Assembly: GCA_964432415.1 (NCBI GenBank)
Contig: CAYSNW010000008.1
Span: 1 to 64,000 of the forward strand
DNA: 64,000 nucleotides
From: JAFECT01 sp964432415
GTDB lineage: Bacteria > Pseudomonadota > Alphaproteobacteria > Caulobacterales > Caulobacteraceae
Reading direction: 5' to 3'
Part shown: positions 33,449 through 42,538 of the stretch, piece after piece
How positions within the stretch are numbered: the first letter of the stretch is position 1
Layout of the letters: the number at the start of each line of letters is the position of its first letter
Notes under the pieces: generated by a model
The model's input: only the letters and a program-made list of their open reading frames with translations
Databases searched by the model: none
Told to the model about the DNA's origin: nothing
Made by a program: the position numbers and the translations under genes

Positions 33449-34786
33449 ATGTGGACCCGACGCGCCTTTTCAGCCCTCGCCCTTGCCGGCGCCGCCGGTT
33501 CCACCCACGCCGCGACACCCCCGCGGGTCAGGCGGCGCGACGAGGTCCGCGCCTGGCGGCTGCAGGCGGAGACCACCCACCCGCGCGGACGGGAGGCGGC
33601 CGCCGACCCGGGCTGGTGGTCCCTGGCCGACGGTCTGGAGCGGGAAGCCGACTCCCTCGACCTGGGGACCTATGTCGCGCGGATGTACCGGCTTGCAGCC
33701 TGGTTCCGCGATGGCCACACCACCTTCTATTTCTCCCAGCTGCACGGCGGGCCATTCGATCTCGCCCTGCCGATGGCCGCGCGGGCCTTCTATGACGGGC
33801 TCTACGTGACCCAGGCGGCAGATGAGGCCCTGCCCGTGCTGGGCGGCAGGATCGTTGCGGTCAACGACACGCCGGTCGAAGCGGTCATGCGCGCCTTCGC
33901 CGACATCTGGCCGAGCAATAATCCGGCCTGGGCCCACCATGACGCGGGGTTGCTGTTCGCAAACGCGGGCCTGCTACATGGCCTCGGCGTCGCCCGGGGC
34001 GGCGACGATCAAGCCATCGCCATCCAGGTGAAAGGCGCCGACGGGAGCGTGCGCTCCGAACGGCTGAAGCCGCGCGCCGGCGCGAAGCCCGCCCTGGCGC
34101 CGGTCACGCGCGAGAAGTCGCGGATTGAGACCTGGGCTACCACCCAGAGCGGCGGCAACTGGATCCATCCGCTTCCGGAAGCCAGGGCGGTCTACGTCGC
34201 CTTCGATGACCTGAGCGTGCCGATCGGCGACGCCATGAGCTTCAGCCACGCCGTGCTGGCGGCCGCAGAGGAACCCACCGTCGAGCGCCTGATCCTCGAC
34301 CTGCGCCGCAACGGCGGCGGCAACAACCTGCTGGGCGAACCGCTGCGCCACGGGCTGGAGCGCTCCCGCCTGAACCACCCCGGGGGCCTCTACGTCCTGG
34401 CCGGCCCTCAGACCTTCTCCGCGGCCCAGAACTTCTGCACGCGAATGGAGCGCGAGACCGCCACCCGCTTCGTGGGCGAGCCCACCGGCGGCGCGCCCAA
34501 CCACTACGGCGACGCAGGCCATTTCAAGGGCGCCGCCACCGGTCTGGAGGGCGGGATCTCGACCCTGCCCTGGTTCGACTCCAACCCCCAGGACAAGCGC
34601 GTCTGGCTCGCGCCGGACATCCCCGCGCCGCGGCTGTGGGCCGACTGGATCGCCGGACGGGACACGGCGCTTGACGCCGCCCTCGCCGACCAGGCCAGCG
34701 GCCCGGCCAACGACTTCACCCAGGACCGGGTGTTCCCCTGGCGGCGCAAGAGCCAGGACCTGGAGTGGAAGCCGTTCTGGCGGTGA
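33449..34786 (+). CDS. S41-type (C-terminal processing) peptidase-like secreted protein
   Basis: A 445-residue protein with a twin-arginine-like signal (MWTRRAFSALALAGAAGSTHA). A PDZ-like stretch (GGRIVAVNDTPVEAVM) precedes an S41 core with VAFDDLSV, LDLRRNGGGNN (oxyanion region) and LAGPQTFSAAQNF, whose Ser is the likely nucleophile. This is the CtpA/tricorn-type fold. The canonical Lys partner is not obvious, so activity is uncertain. An in-frame ATG at 33428 would add seven residues before the twin-arginine motif. It is divergent from the membrane/toxin operon. Confidence 0.78.
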   Translation: MWTRRAFSALALAGAAGSTHAATPPRVRRRDEVRAWRLQAETTHPRGREAAADPGWWSLADGLEREADSLDLGTYVARMYRLAAWFRDGHTTFYFSQLHGGPFDLALPMAARAFYDGLYVTQAADEALPVLGGRIVAVNDTPVEAVMRAFADIWPSNNPAWAHHDAGLLFANAGLLHGLGVARGGDDQAIAIQVKGADGSVRSERLKPRAGAKPALAPVTREKSRIETWATTQSGGNWIHPLPEARAVYVAFDDLSVPIGDAMSFSHAVLAAAEEPTVERLILDLRRNGGGNNLLGEPLRHGLERSRLNHPGGLYVLAGPQTFSAAQNFCTRMERETATRFVGEPTGGAPNHYGDAGHFKGAATGLEGGISTLPWFDSNPQDKRVWLAPDIPAPRLWADWIAGRDTALDAALADQASGPANDFTQDRVFPWRRKSQDLEWKPFWR

Positions 34787-34878
34787 GCGCCGGCCACGAC
34801 GGACCCGCTTGCCCACAGCCAAGCTGGCGTGCGACGTCTTCGTTCGGCTGACAGGCCGGAAAACGGGGAGGTGTTCGC

Positions 34879-35283
34879 ATGAGTGCCCGACAGCATCTGG
34901 CCGGCGCTATCGCCGCCTTGCTCGCCCTGACGGCGCCGGCCGCGGCCTCTCCGCCGCCCCACTACCTGCCCGATCAGACCATCCTGGGCCTGAAGATCAC
35001 CGGCCTGATGATCTTTCCCTTCCACTCTGGCGTGCGCTGCCGGATTTCCGATCCGTCGCATGTCGGCGGCATCGTGAAACTGACCCTGGGCTACTGGGAC
35101 CCTGCCGGCGCCACGGCGCCCTTCGCCACCGTCGCGAACAGCAGCCTGCTGGTTCCCGTGGTCGGATCGGTGGCGTGCAACCTGCCCGACCTGCCGGGCG
35201 CCTTCCACCACATCGACCACATCACCCTGACCGTGACCAAGGGCTCAGTCTCCAGCTCCAAGACGGTGCACATCGGCTGGTGA
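34879..35283 (+). CDS. Small secreted protein of unknown function
   Basis: A 134-residue protein with a signal peptide (LAGAIAALLALTAPAAAS) and a beta-rich mature part with two cysteines (VRCRISD and VACNLPD) that may form a disulfide. I recognise no family. GGGAGG upstream of the ATG is a good ribosome binding site. The stop lies 7 bp before the convergent tRNA-Ser gene. Confidence 0.65.
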   Translation: MSARQHLAGAIAALLALTAPAAASPPPHYLPDQTILGLKITGLMIFPFHSGVRCRISDPSHVGGIVKLTLGYWDPAGATAPFATVANSSLLVPVVGSVACNLPDLPGAFHHIDHITLTVTKGSVSSSKTVHIGW

Positions 35284-35289
35284 TGAGGA

Positions 35290-35379
35290 TGGCGGACGGG
35301 GTGGGATTCGAACCCACGGTAGGCTCTCACCTACGGCGGTTTTCAAGACCGCTGCCTTAAACCACTCGGCCACCCGTCC
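35290..35379 (-). tRNA. tRNA-Ser (anticodon TGA)
   Basis: Read on the minus strand, the 90 bases fold as a class II tRNA. The acceptor stem is GGACGGG with CCCGTCC, then discriminator G and an encoded CCA. The D arm has GCCGAGTGGTTTAAGGC. The anticodon stem-loop is GCGGTCTTGAAAACCGC, with anticodon TGA. The long variable arm (GTAGGTGAGAGCCTAC) is typical of serine tRNAs. The T arm has GGGTTCGAATCCC. It decodes UCA and, by wobble, other UCN codons. Confidence 0.95.
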
Positions 35380-35526
35380 GGGACGGGCGTCATAGCAAGT
35401 GGCGCGGGTCCTACAAACCTCGAACGCAGGGCGCCTGCGTCAGGATCGGTCGACGACCCACAGCTTTTGCGCCGCAGGGCCGATCCTGCGCTTGCCTGGG
35501 ACGGCGAAGCCGCCATTGTGCGGCGC

Positions 35527-36171
35527 GTGAAACGCGGACAATTCATCACCCTGGAAGGCGGCGAGGGCGCCGGGAAATCCACCCAGGCCCTGCGCCTGAC
35601 CGCGCGCCTGCGCGCGCTCGGCCTGGAGGTCGTGCAGACGCGCGAGCCCGGCGGCTCCGACGGGGCGGAGGCTCTGCGATCGCTGCTGGTGCAAGGCGGC
35701 GCCGACCGCTGGTCGCCGATCGCCGAGGCGCTTTTGATGTATGCGGCCCGCTCGGACCATCTGGACCGGGTGATCCGCCCGGCGCTGGACCGGGGCGCCT
35801 GGGTGGTCTGCGACCGCTTCGCCGATTCGACCCGGGCCTATCAGGGCGCCGGCGGTGGCGTCCCGGCCTCGGTGGTCGAGGAGATCGACCGCGCGGTGGT
35901 CGGCGCCGACCAGCCGGACCTGACCCTGATCTTCGACCTGCCGGTGGAGGTGGGGCTGGAGCGCGCCCATGCGCGCGGCGGCGACGCCCGCTTCGAGTCC
36001 AAGGGCCTGGAGTTCCACACCCGCCTGCGCGCCCTGTTCCTGGCGCTCGCCGACCAGCAGCCGGACCGCTGCGTGCGCATCGACGCCCACGCCCAGGTCG
36101 ACGACGTGGCCGAACGGGTCTGGCGGGCGGTCGAGACCCGGCTGCTGGACGGCGCGGTCTTCGATGCCTGA
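35527..36171 (+). CDS. tmk: Thymidylate kinase
   Basis: A 214-residue kinase with the P-loop GGEGAGKSTQ, the DRY-like motif CDRFADSTRAYQG and REPGGSDGAEALRSLL, which are standard Tmk motifs. It phosphorylates dTMP to dTDP with ATP. I place the start at a GTG at 35527 (KRGQFITLEGGEGAG follows, as in other Tmk); a GTG at 35518 is a close alternative, and an ATG at 35467 adds twenty non-conserved residues. It heads a housekeeping run: tmk, holB, tatD and an MBL hydrolase, all overlapping or within 10 bp. Confidence 0.93.
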   Translation: MKRGQFITLEGGEGAGKSTQALRLTARLRALGLEVVQTREPGGSDGAEALRSLLVQGGADRWSPIAEALLMYAARSDHLDRVIRPALDRGAWVVCDRFADSTRAYQGAGGGVPASVVEEIDRAVVGADQPDLTLIFDLPVEVGLERAHARGGDARFESKGLEFHTRLRALFLALADQQPDRCVRIDAHAQVDDVAERVWRAVETRLLDGAVFDA

Positions 36172-37153
36172 GCTGGCTCACCCGCGCGACGTCTATGACT
36201 ACCGGGGCGGCGAGACGGTGGAGGCGACCTTTCTCGACGCCCTGGCCCGGGGGCGGCTGCACCACGCCTGGCTGCTGACCGGGCCCGAGGGCATCGGCAA
36301 GGCGACCTTCGCCTACCGCGCCGCGCGGCGGCTGTTGGGGGGCGCGCCGGACGACCGCTACGGCCTGCTGGGGGTGGCCCCGGAGGATGCGGAGGCGCGG
36401 CTGGTCGCGGCCCGCTCCCACCCAGACCTGCTGGTGCTGGAGCGTCAGAGCGAGGACGGCAAGGTCAAGAAGTTCATCAGCGTGGACGACGCCCGGGCCC
36501 TGCCGGATTTCTTCGCCCGCTCGCCCTCCCGGTCGAAATACCGGGTGGCCATTGTCGACGCCGCCGACGACATGAACGTCAATGCAGCCAACGCCTTGCT
36601 GAAGACTCTGGAGGAACCGCCTGAGCGGGGCGTGCTGCTGCTGGTCGCCCATGCGCCGGGCAGGCTGGTGGCCACCATCCGCTCGCGCTGCCGCCGGCTG
36701 GCCTTCCGGCCCTGGAGCGACGACGCGGTCGCGGCCTTCCTCTCCGCGCGCTCGGAGCTGGGCATGGAACAGGTCGAGGCGGTGGCGCGCATGGCGCGTG
36801 GCGCGCCGGGACGGGCCCTGACGCTGGCGGCCGGCGAAGCGCTGGAGTTCGACGCCCTGGCCCGCGACCTGGTCTCGGGCGAATACCCCGGCGAGGCGGC
36901 GCTGCTGCATCTGACCGACAAGTTCCGCGGCGCCGAGGGCCAGATCCGCTTCGAGCTGCTGTTCGAACGCCTTGCCGAGGCCGTGCGCGAGCGGGCGATC
37001 GGGGAGGGGGGAGCATCGGTTGAACGCTGGGCGACCCTGTGGGACAAGCTGGCCGCCGCGCCGGGTGAGGCGGACGCCATCAACCTGGACCGCGCAGACG
37101 TGTTCTGGACCCTGACCGGCGAACTCAAGGCCCTGCGCGCCCAGACCGGATAA
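36164..37153 (+). CDS. holB: DNA polymerase III delta' subunit
   Basis: A 329-residue clamp-loader subunit: HHAWLLTGPEGIGKATFAYR, a degenerate P-loop ending in GKA; VAIVDAADDMNVNAANALLK (the Walker B region), LEEPPERGVLLL and IRSRCRRLAFRPW, the SRC motif that supplies the arginine finger in trans. Delta' is expected not to hydrolyse ATP itself. The cysteine-rich zinc module seen in gamma/tau and E. coli delta' is not evident. It overlaps tmk by 8 bp. Confidence 0.92.
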   Translation: MPELAHPRDVYDYRGGETVEATFLDALARGRLHHAWLLTGPEGIGKATFAYRAARRLLGGAPDDRYGLLGVAPEDAEARLVAARSHPDLLVLERQSEDGKVKKFISVDDARALPDFFARSPSRSKYRVAIVDAADDMNVNAANALLKTLEEPPERGVLLLVAHAPGRLVATIRSRCRRLAFRPWSDDAVAAFLSARSELGMEQVEAVARMARGAPGRALTLAAGEALEFDALARDLVSGEYPGEAALLHLTDKFRGAEGQIRFELLFERLAEAVRERAIGEGGASVERWATLWDKLAAAPGEADAINLDRADVFWTLTGELKALRAQTG

Positions 37154-37163
37154 GCCAGGCGCC

Positions 37164-37955
37164 ATGCTCATCGACAGCCACGTCAACCTGCACGCCCCCC
37201 AGTTCGACGAGGACCGCGACGCCGTGATCGCGCGCGCCCGCGAGGCCGGCATCGGCCTGATGGTCGAGATCTCCGACCGGCTGTCGAGCTTCGAGGCGAC
37301 CCACGCCATCGCCATGGCCCACCCCGACATCTGGTGCACGGTGGGGACCCATCCACACGAGGCCAGGGAAGACCCGGACCTCGACGCCACGACGCTGATC
37401 GCCCTGGCGGGCCGTCCACGGGTCGTGGGCATCGGCGAGTGCGGGCTGGACTTCCACTACGATCTCAGCCCCCGCGAGGTTCAGGCGCGCGTGTTCCGCG
37501 CCCACTGCGCCGCGGCGCGCGAGACCGGTCTGCCGCTGGTGGTTCACACCCGCGAGGCGGACGCGGTAATGGGCGAAATCCTGCGCGAGGAGCACGGCGA
37601 GGGCGCGTTCAAGCTGCTAATGCACTGCTACACATCCGGGCCGGAACTGGCGAAAATTGCTGCGGAACTCGGCGCCTGGTTCTCGGTCTCCGGCATTGCG
37701 ACCTTCAAGGCCGCCGAAGAGGTGCGGGCCATCATCCGCGACATGCCGGCCAACCGGATCATCGTGGAGACCGACTGCCCCTACCTGGCGCCTGTTCCGA
37801 TGCGGGGCCGCCGCAACGAGCCGGCCTACATCCCCTTCATCCTCGACAAGCTGGCGGAGGTCCGAGGCTGGGGCGCCGAAGAAGCCGAGCGGCGCACCGA
37901 AGACGCCTTCTTCGCCCTGTTCGACCGGATCCCCAGACCCGAGAAGCCTGCATGA
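37164..37955 (+). CDS. TatD-family metal-dependent deoxyribonuclease
   Basis: A 263-residue TIM-barrel hydrolase of the TatD family with GTHPHEA, GIGECGLDFHYD, PLVVHTREAD, HCYTSGPEL and VETDCPYLAP. The N-terminal H-x-H metal motif of the YcfH/YjjV type is replaced by SHVNLH, the same VNL found in E. coli TatD itself, so one metal ligand may be missing. TatD proteins act as 3'-5' exonucleases in DNA repair. It sits 10 bp after holB and overlaps the next gene as ATGA. Confidence 0.9.
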   Translation: MLIDSHVNLHAPQFDEDRDAVIARAREAGIGLMVEISDRLSSFEATHAIAMAHPDIWCTVGTHPHEAREDPDLDATTLIALAGRPRVVGIGECGLDFHYDLSPREVQARVFRAHCAAARETGLPLVVHTREADAVMGEILREEHGEGAFKLLMHCYTSGPELAKIAAELGAWFSVSGIATFKAAEEVRAIIRDMPANRIIVETDCPYLAPVPMRGRRNEPAYIPFILDKLAEVRGWGAEEAERRTEDAFFALFDRIPRPEKPA

Positions 37956-38761
37956 GCGGCCGGCTGGAGATCACGCTGCTCGGCACCGGCTCCTCCGGGG
38001 GCGTGCCGCGCGCCGACGGGAACTGGGGCGTCTGCGATCCTGCCGAGCCGCGCAATCGTCGCACCCGCTGTTCGATGCTGGTGCGCCGCCTGGGCGACGA
38101 GGGGGGAGGGCTGACCACCGTGGTGGTCGACACCTCGCCGGATTTCCGCCTGCAGATGGCCGAGGCCGGCGCGCGGCGGCTGGACGCAGTGCTCTACACC
38201 CACGACCACGCCGACCAGTGTCACGGCATCGACGACATCCGCGCCTTCGCCATGACCGCCCAGCGGCGCGCGCCCTGCTACATGGACCCGGCGACCTACG
38301 AGAGCCTGACCCAGCGCTTCCGCTACATCTTCTTCGGCGAACAGGGCTATCCAGCGATCTGCGAGGCGCATCCGCTGCCGCCCTGGGGCGAGCCATTCCA
38401 GATCGGCGGACCGTCCGGCCCCGTGCCGGTGACCACCTTCGAGCAGGAACACGGCCCGATCAGTTCGGTCGGCTACCGCTTCGGCGGCGTGGCCTACTCC
38501 AGCGATGTCTCCGGACTGTCCGACAAGGCGCTGGCGTCGCTGGAAAATCTCGACGTCTGGATTGTCGACGCCCTGCGCCTGAAGCCGCATCCGACCCACG
38601 CCAACCTGGACCAGGCCCTGCGCTGGATCGAGCAACTCAAGCCGGCGCGCGCGGTGCTGACCAACATGCACGTGGACATGGACTACGCCACGCTTTCGGC
38701 CGAGCTGCCGCCCGGCGTCGAGGCGGGCTACGACGGCTGGCGCGCCGAGGTCGATCTCTGA
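37952..38761 (+). CDS. MBL-fold metallohydrolase (PhnP-like)
   Basis: A 269-residue metallo-beta-lactamase-fold protein with LLGTGSSGGVPR at the start, the zinc motif HDHADQCHGIDD (HxHxDH) and later HPTHANLDQAL and NMHVDMDY. The GTGSSxGVP start is shared by PhnP, a phosphoribosyl 1,2-cyclic phosphodiesterase, and related phosphodiesterases. In alphaproteobacteria this gene regularly follows tatD, as here, where they overlap by 4 bp. The substrate is unknown. The stop abuts the convergent DUF885 gene. Confidence 0.88.
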   Translation: MSGRLEITLLGTGSSGGVPRADGNWGVCDPAEPRNRRTRCSMLVRRLGDEGGGLTTVVVDTSPDFRLQMAEAGARRLDAVLYTHDHADQCHGIDDIRAFAMTAQRRAPCYMDPATYESLTQRFRYIFFGEQGYPAICEAHPLPPWGEPFQIGGPSGPVPVTTFEQEHGPISSVGYRFGGVAYSSDVSGLSDKALASLENLDVWIVDALRLKPHPTHANLDQALRWIEQLKPARAVLTNMHVDMDYATLSAELPPGVEAGYDGWRAEVDL

Positions 38762-40609
38762 TCAGCCGCGCTTGATGTCCTCGTCGACGATCCGCGCCAG
38801 CACGGTCAGCGGCACGCTGCCCGACAGCACCATCAGGTCGTTGAAGCGCTTCAGATCGAACTTCGGCCCAAGCGCCGCCTTGGCCTTGTCGCGCAGGCGG
38901 ATGATCTCGGAGTGGCCGATCTTGTAGCCGCAGGCCTGGCCAGGAGTGGCGACATAGCGGTCGACTTCACCCAGCATGGCCTGGCGCGGCCGCCCGCTGT
39001 GCTCCAGCAGGAAGTCCAGCGCCTTTTCCCGGGTCCAGCGCTTGGCGTGCAGTCCGGTGTCGACCACCAGGCGGCAGGCCCGGAAGTGCAGGGCCTGCAG
39101 GTAGCCGAGCTTTCCGAAGGGATCATCCTCGTACATGCCCAGTTCGTCGGCCAGCTGCTCGGCGTAGAGCGCCCAGCCCTCCACATAGGCGTTGAACTGC
39201 ATCAGCGAGCGGATCAGCGGCAGATGGCTGGCGTAGTCGCCCTGCCAGACGTGGCCCGGGACCGTCTCGTGGAAGGTGAGGGTGGGCAGGGCAAAGCGCG
39301 GCCAGTTCTTGGTGCTCTTCAGGTTGATGTAGTAGGTCGCCGGCCGGGCCCCATCGACCGAGCCGTCGAACTCGTAGCCGTTGGGCGCCCCGTCCTGGAT
39401 CTCCGGCGGCACCCGGCGCACGACCACATTGGCCTTGGGCAGGGTGTTGAACGCCTGGCCGAGCCGGGGCCGGATCGCGGCGATGCGTCCGTTCAGATAG
39501 TCGATGATCTGGGCCCGGCCCTCGTCGGTGTCCGGGTAGAGGAACTTCGGATCCTTGGCCAAGGCCGCCATGCGCGCGCCCACGCCGCCCTGGTTCAACC
39601 CCTGCGCCTTAAGAAGGCCGTCCATGCGCCCCTCCAGCTCCGCCACCTGTTCCAGGCCCATCCTGTGGATCTGGCCGGCGTTCAGGGTCGTGGTGGTCCC
39701 GCAGCGCAGCTGCCAGGCGTAGTAGGCCTCGCCCTTCGGCAATTTCCAGACGCCCGCGTCGGAGGTCGCCTTGGCCCGGATGGTCTTCAGCGCCGCGATC
39801 TGGCGCGCCACCGCCGGCGCCACGCGCTTGTGGCACAGCGCCAGCGCCCGGGCTGCGTGATCGCCTGAAACGTTCTTCTCCTTCATCCGGCGCGCGAGGG
39901 AGGTGACCAGGGTCCAGCTCTCCGGACCACTCTTCAGAAAGCCCTTCAGCTGGCCGGAGATGTTGTCGTTGATGAAGCCCGGCGCATTGACCCCGCGCCT
40001 GGCGTCGGCGACCAGGCGCACGCTTTCCTGATCCAGCTGGCGCGCGAAGGCCTCGACCCGCTCCAGATAGGCCTCGGCGTCCGAGGCGGTCTCGATCGGG
40101 TGCATGCTGTCCAGGAAGTCGGGGATGGTCTGGAAGGCGCCGGTCATCTGGGTGACAGCGTAGGGCGAATTGTTCTCGCCCCATTGAGCCGACATCACCA
40201 GATCGTCGCCGTAGCCGAACTTCGAGCCCTGCAGCGCCTCCTCGTGCGCCTCCAGCGCCACGTCGTAATTGACCGCGTCGATGCCGGTCAGAGCCTTGCG
40301 GTCGATGGCCTTCAGCTCGGCGACCCGGTGGCTGTAGGCCGACGCGCGTTTCGCCGCCCCGGCGTCGGAGCGGTCGGTCAGCAGGTGGCGCAGCGGCGCC
40401 CGCGCGCCGGTGTCGACGCCACGGTAGGTCGCGTTCTCGGGGATCTCGCGGAAGAGGGCCTCCGTGGTCCTTTCCAGGAAGGCGTCGAGCTGGGCCTTGG
40501 CCGAACCCTTCGCGTGATGGCCGCGGGCGTGCTTGGCCAGAGCGTCCTGGGGGGCGGTGATTCCGGCGCAGACGGAGGAGGCGAGCAGGGCGCGGCGGCT
40601 GAGGCGCAT
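38762..40609 (-). CDS. DUF885-family secreted metallopeptidase-like protein
   Basis: A 615-residue protein with a twin-arginine-type signal (MRLSRRALLASSVCAG). The C-terminal half has LPTLTFHETVPGHVWQG, a HExxPGH zinc motif, followed by YVEGWALYAEQLADELG, which supplies a Glu ligand, and GQACGYKIGH, all hallmarks of DUF885. Members resemble M2/M3-type peptidases and are thought to cleave short peptides in the periplasm. The start at 40607-40609 is chosen because it places the Arg pair at the signal. Confidence 0.9.
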   Translation of the reverse strand: MRLSRRALLASSVCAGITAPQDALAKHARGHHAKGSAKAQLDAFLERTTEALFREIPENATYRGVDTGARAPLRHLLTDRSDAGAAKRASAYSHRVAELKAIDRKALTGIDAVNYDVALEAHEEALQGSKFGYGDDLVMSAQWGENNSPYAVTQMTGAFQTIPDFLDSMHPIETASDAEAYLERVEAFARQLDQESVRLVADARRGVNAPGFINDNISGQLKGFLKSGPESWTLVTSLARRMKEKNVSGDHAARALALCHKRVAPAVARQIAALKTIRAKATSDAGVWKLPKGEAYYAWQLRCGTTTTLNAGQIHRMGLEQVAELEGRMDGLLKAQGLNQGGVGARMAALAKDPKFLYPDTDEGRAQIIDYLNGRIAAIRPRLGQAFNTLPKANVVVRRVPPEIQDGAPNGYEFDGSVDGARPATYYINLKSTKNWPRFALPTLTFHETVPGHVWQGDYASHLPLIRSLMQFNAYVEGWALYAEQLADELGMYEDDPFGKLGYLQALHFRACRLVVDTGLHAKRWTREKALDFLLEHSGRPRQAMLGEVDRYVATPGQACGYKIGHSEIIRLRDKAKAALGPKFDLKRFNDLMVLSGSVPLTVLARIVDEDIKRG

Positions 40610-40735
40610 GTGACGTGAGTCCCGATGACGAAGGGTTCGGATATGAACCGTGCGCGCCGCCGCTGGCAACGCCTCGAACACGATGGGATCAGATCGGCTG
40701 ATCGTTGAATCGTGCTCGGCATCTGGAGAACATGC

Positions 40736-41257
40736 TCAGTCGTCGGTCGGCGTCACCGGCAGGACGTCGGGGTCCATCGGGAGCAGGGGGCGGTCCTCGA
40801 TCTCGACCTGCAGCATCATGGAGGTCTTGGTTTGGCCGAGCTGGGCCAGGCGCATCAGCACCGAGTTCAGTTCGGCGGTCGATCCCACCCGCACATGCAT
40901 GATCAGGAAGGCCGTCCCGGTCACCCGCCAGCAGGAAACGATCTCCTCCACCAGCTTGACCTGGGCCACCACCTTCTCGACGTCGGGGCTGTAGGGCGAG
41001 AACTCGATGATCGCGCCCACGTCGCGGCCGAGCGCCGCCGGATCGATCACCGCGCGGAAGCCCAGCAGCACGCCCCGGTCGCTCAGGCGGGCGATCCGCT
41101 CCGCCACCGCCGGCGCCGAAAGGTTCAGCCGGCGGCCCACCTCGGCATGGCTGAGACGGCCCGCATTCTCCAGAAGCTGCAGGATTCGCAGGTCTGTCGG
41201 ATCATCGACCAGTCGGTTCCGTCGAGAGACAACCTTCGTTCCAAATGCTCTTGCCAC
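40736..41257 (-). CDS. Lrp/AsnC-family transcriptional regulator
   Basis: A 173-residue regulator: a helix-turn-helix (about 19-70, LRILQLLENAGRLSHAEVGR and LSAPAVAERIARL) and a RAM ligand-binding domain (about 80-155, ending in TKTSMMLQVEIED). Lrp-type regulators sense amino acids and form octamers. The GxGD-like ligand loop is changed (CWRVTGTAFLIMHV), so the ligand is not predictable. It is divergent from a gene for a short membrane-anchored protein 136 bp away. Confidence 0.9.
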   Translation of the reverse strand: MARAFGTKVVSRRNRLVDDPTDLRILQLLENAGRLSHAEVGRRLNLSAPAVAERIARLSDRGVLLGFRAVIDPAALGRDVGAIIEFSPYSPDVEKVVAQVKLVEEIVSCWRVTGTAFLIMHVRVGSTAELNSVLMRLAQLGQTKTSMMLQVEIEDRPLLPMDPDVLPVTPTDD

Positions 41258-41393
41258 CGTTAGCCTTCGATTCTACGGATTTCGTGCACTTGTAGCGTAT
41301 AAGTGGCATTCCCGGCAATCGTTCTCCGAGTCAACATCATCTGGTCGGACTGTGGTTCGAACTGTCTCATGCGTGAAGGCGAGGAGGGCGTCG

Positions 41394-41987
41394 GTGATCC
41401 CGGACTTCGGCAAGGCCCTGGTCGTCCTCTGCGGTTCGATGGCCCTGTTGCTGGGTGTCGGATCGTTCGCCCTGCTGCGCCAGGAACAGCTTCCCGAGGC
41501 GCTGGGGCGCCGGGTGGCGGCCATCGAGAAGGCGCCGGTGATCCAGCGCAAGGCCATGCTCGAGCGCTTCTGGGCCGAACGCCGCGCCGCCGGCGGCCCG
41601 CTGGTCGAGCCGATCGGGCCTGGCCACAAGCGCGTCACCTTCGTTTATCGCGGCGGCTCCGACACCCGGGCGGTGCAGCTGGCCACGCCGCTGGCCGGAC
41701 GCAGCTTGGCGGTCGTCGGTGAAGAGATCGAACAGGCCAGCCAGCTTCGGCCGATCGCCGGCACCGACATCTGGTGGATCGCTCTGGACCTGCGTGACAC
41801 CGCCGCCATTCCGTACGGCTTCGCCGAGCAGGGCGACCTGGCTACGCGCTGCTACGCTGATCCATTGAAGCTGGATCCAGGAACGGGAACCGCCGCACCG
41901 CGCCGTTGCAGCGCCGAGGGCGGTTCCGGATGGACCGGAACCAGCGAAGTCGACCTGTCGGCCATGCCAGGCCCAGGCCGGGCCTAA
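41394..41987 (+). CDS. Membrane-anchored protein resembling the N-terminal domain of enterochelin esterase
   Basis: A 197-residue protein from a GTG start; GAGGAGG at 41381-41387 favours this start over a GTG at 41373. An N-terminal hydrophobic segment (ALVVLCGSMALLLGVGSFAL) anchors or exports it. The body (RVTFVYRGGSDTRAVQLATP, GTDIWWIALDL, IPYGFAE) is like the beta-sandwich N-terminal domain of Fes-type siderophore esterases, but the catalytic hydrolase domain is absent. It may be a truncated esterase or an independent binding domain. Confidence 0.55.
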   Translation: MIPDFGKALVVLCGSMALLLGVGSFALLRQEQLPEALGRRVAAIEKAPVIQRKAMLERFWAERRAAGGPLVEPIGPGHKRVTFVYRGGSDTRAVQLATPLAGRSLAVVGEEIEQASQLRPIAGTDIWWIALDLRDTAAIPYGFAEQGDLATRCYADPLKLDPGTGTAAPRRCSAEGGSGWTGTSEVDLSAMPGPGRA

Positions 41988-42015
41988 GTATCATTTCCCA
42001 TAATATATCTTAGGC
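41982..42015. other. 7-bp inverted repeat in AT-rich DNA after the Fes-like gene
   Basis: GCCTAAG at 41982-41988 and CTTAGGC at 42009-42015 are perfectly complementary across 20 nt of AT-rich sequence (TCATTTCCCATAATATAT), which stands out in this GC-rich DNA. It overlaps the stop codon at 41985-41987 and lies about 105 bp before the next gene. It could be a weak terminator or a regulator site. Confidence 0.3.
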
Positions 42016-42119
42016 GATGTACGTGTGCGGCTGTCATGCCATTGACGCAGCCTGCCCCTAGGCTCGATCCTGAGACGGCACACAGCTCACCTAGAACCTG
42101 AGAGCTCAGGAACAATACC

Positions 42120-42533
42120 TTGCCAGACCTAATGCAACTCGGCTCTAGAGCCGCCCCCTGCCGGCTCATCACGCCCAGCGGCCAGTCGGAGTACGAGGTC
42201 TACGCCGACCCGGCCGCCTCGCCGCCCGCCCTGGTGGTCATCGTCGGCAAGACCGAGCTGCGCTATGCGCTGGCTTGCATCGACGACCTGCACGCCATGC
42301 TCAAGGCCCGCGGCGACTGGATGGCCCTGGGCTCCGCCGACGAGCAGAAGCCGGCAGCCGACGACACCGTCGAGGCCTGGGGCCGCTCCCCCGACAATCC
42401 AGCCGGCGGCTGGTACGGGCTGAAGAAGGGCCTGCGCGGCCGCTTCGCCAACTATGTGCCGCCGGTGCTCGAACACCTGGGCCTGGCCGAGGTCGAGCAC
42501 CAGCCGCGCAACAACCGCATGCGCGCGATCTGA
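42120..42533 (+). CDS. Protein of unknown function
   Basis: A 137-residue protein, likely cytosolic, with a beta-rich start (PCRLITPSGQSEYEVYAD) and a helical end (NYVPPVLEHLGLAEVEHQPR). I recognise the WYGLKKGLRGRFANYVPP stretch as recurrent in Caulobacterales proteins, but I know no function. The TTG at 42120 has AGGA 8 bp upstream; an ATG at 42132 is the alternative. It is followed 5 bp later by the acetyltransferase gene, so the two may form an operon. Confidence 0.65.
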   Translation: MPDLMQLGSRAAPCRLITPSGQSEYEVYADPAASPPALVVIVGKTELRYALACIDDLHAMLKARGDWMALGSADEQKPAADDTVEAWGRSPDNPAGGWYGLKKGLRGRFANYVPPVLEHLGLAEVEHQPRNNRMRAI

Positions 42534-42538
42534 AACCC

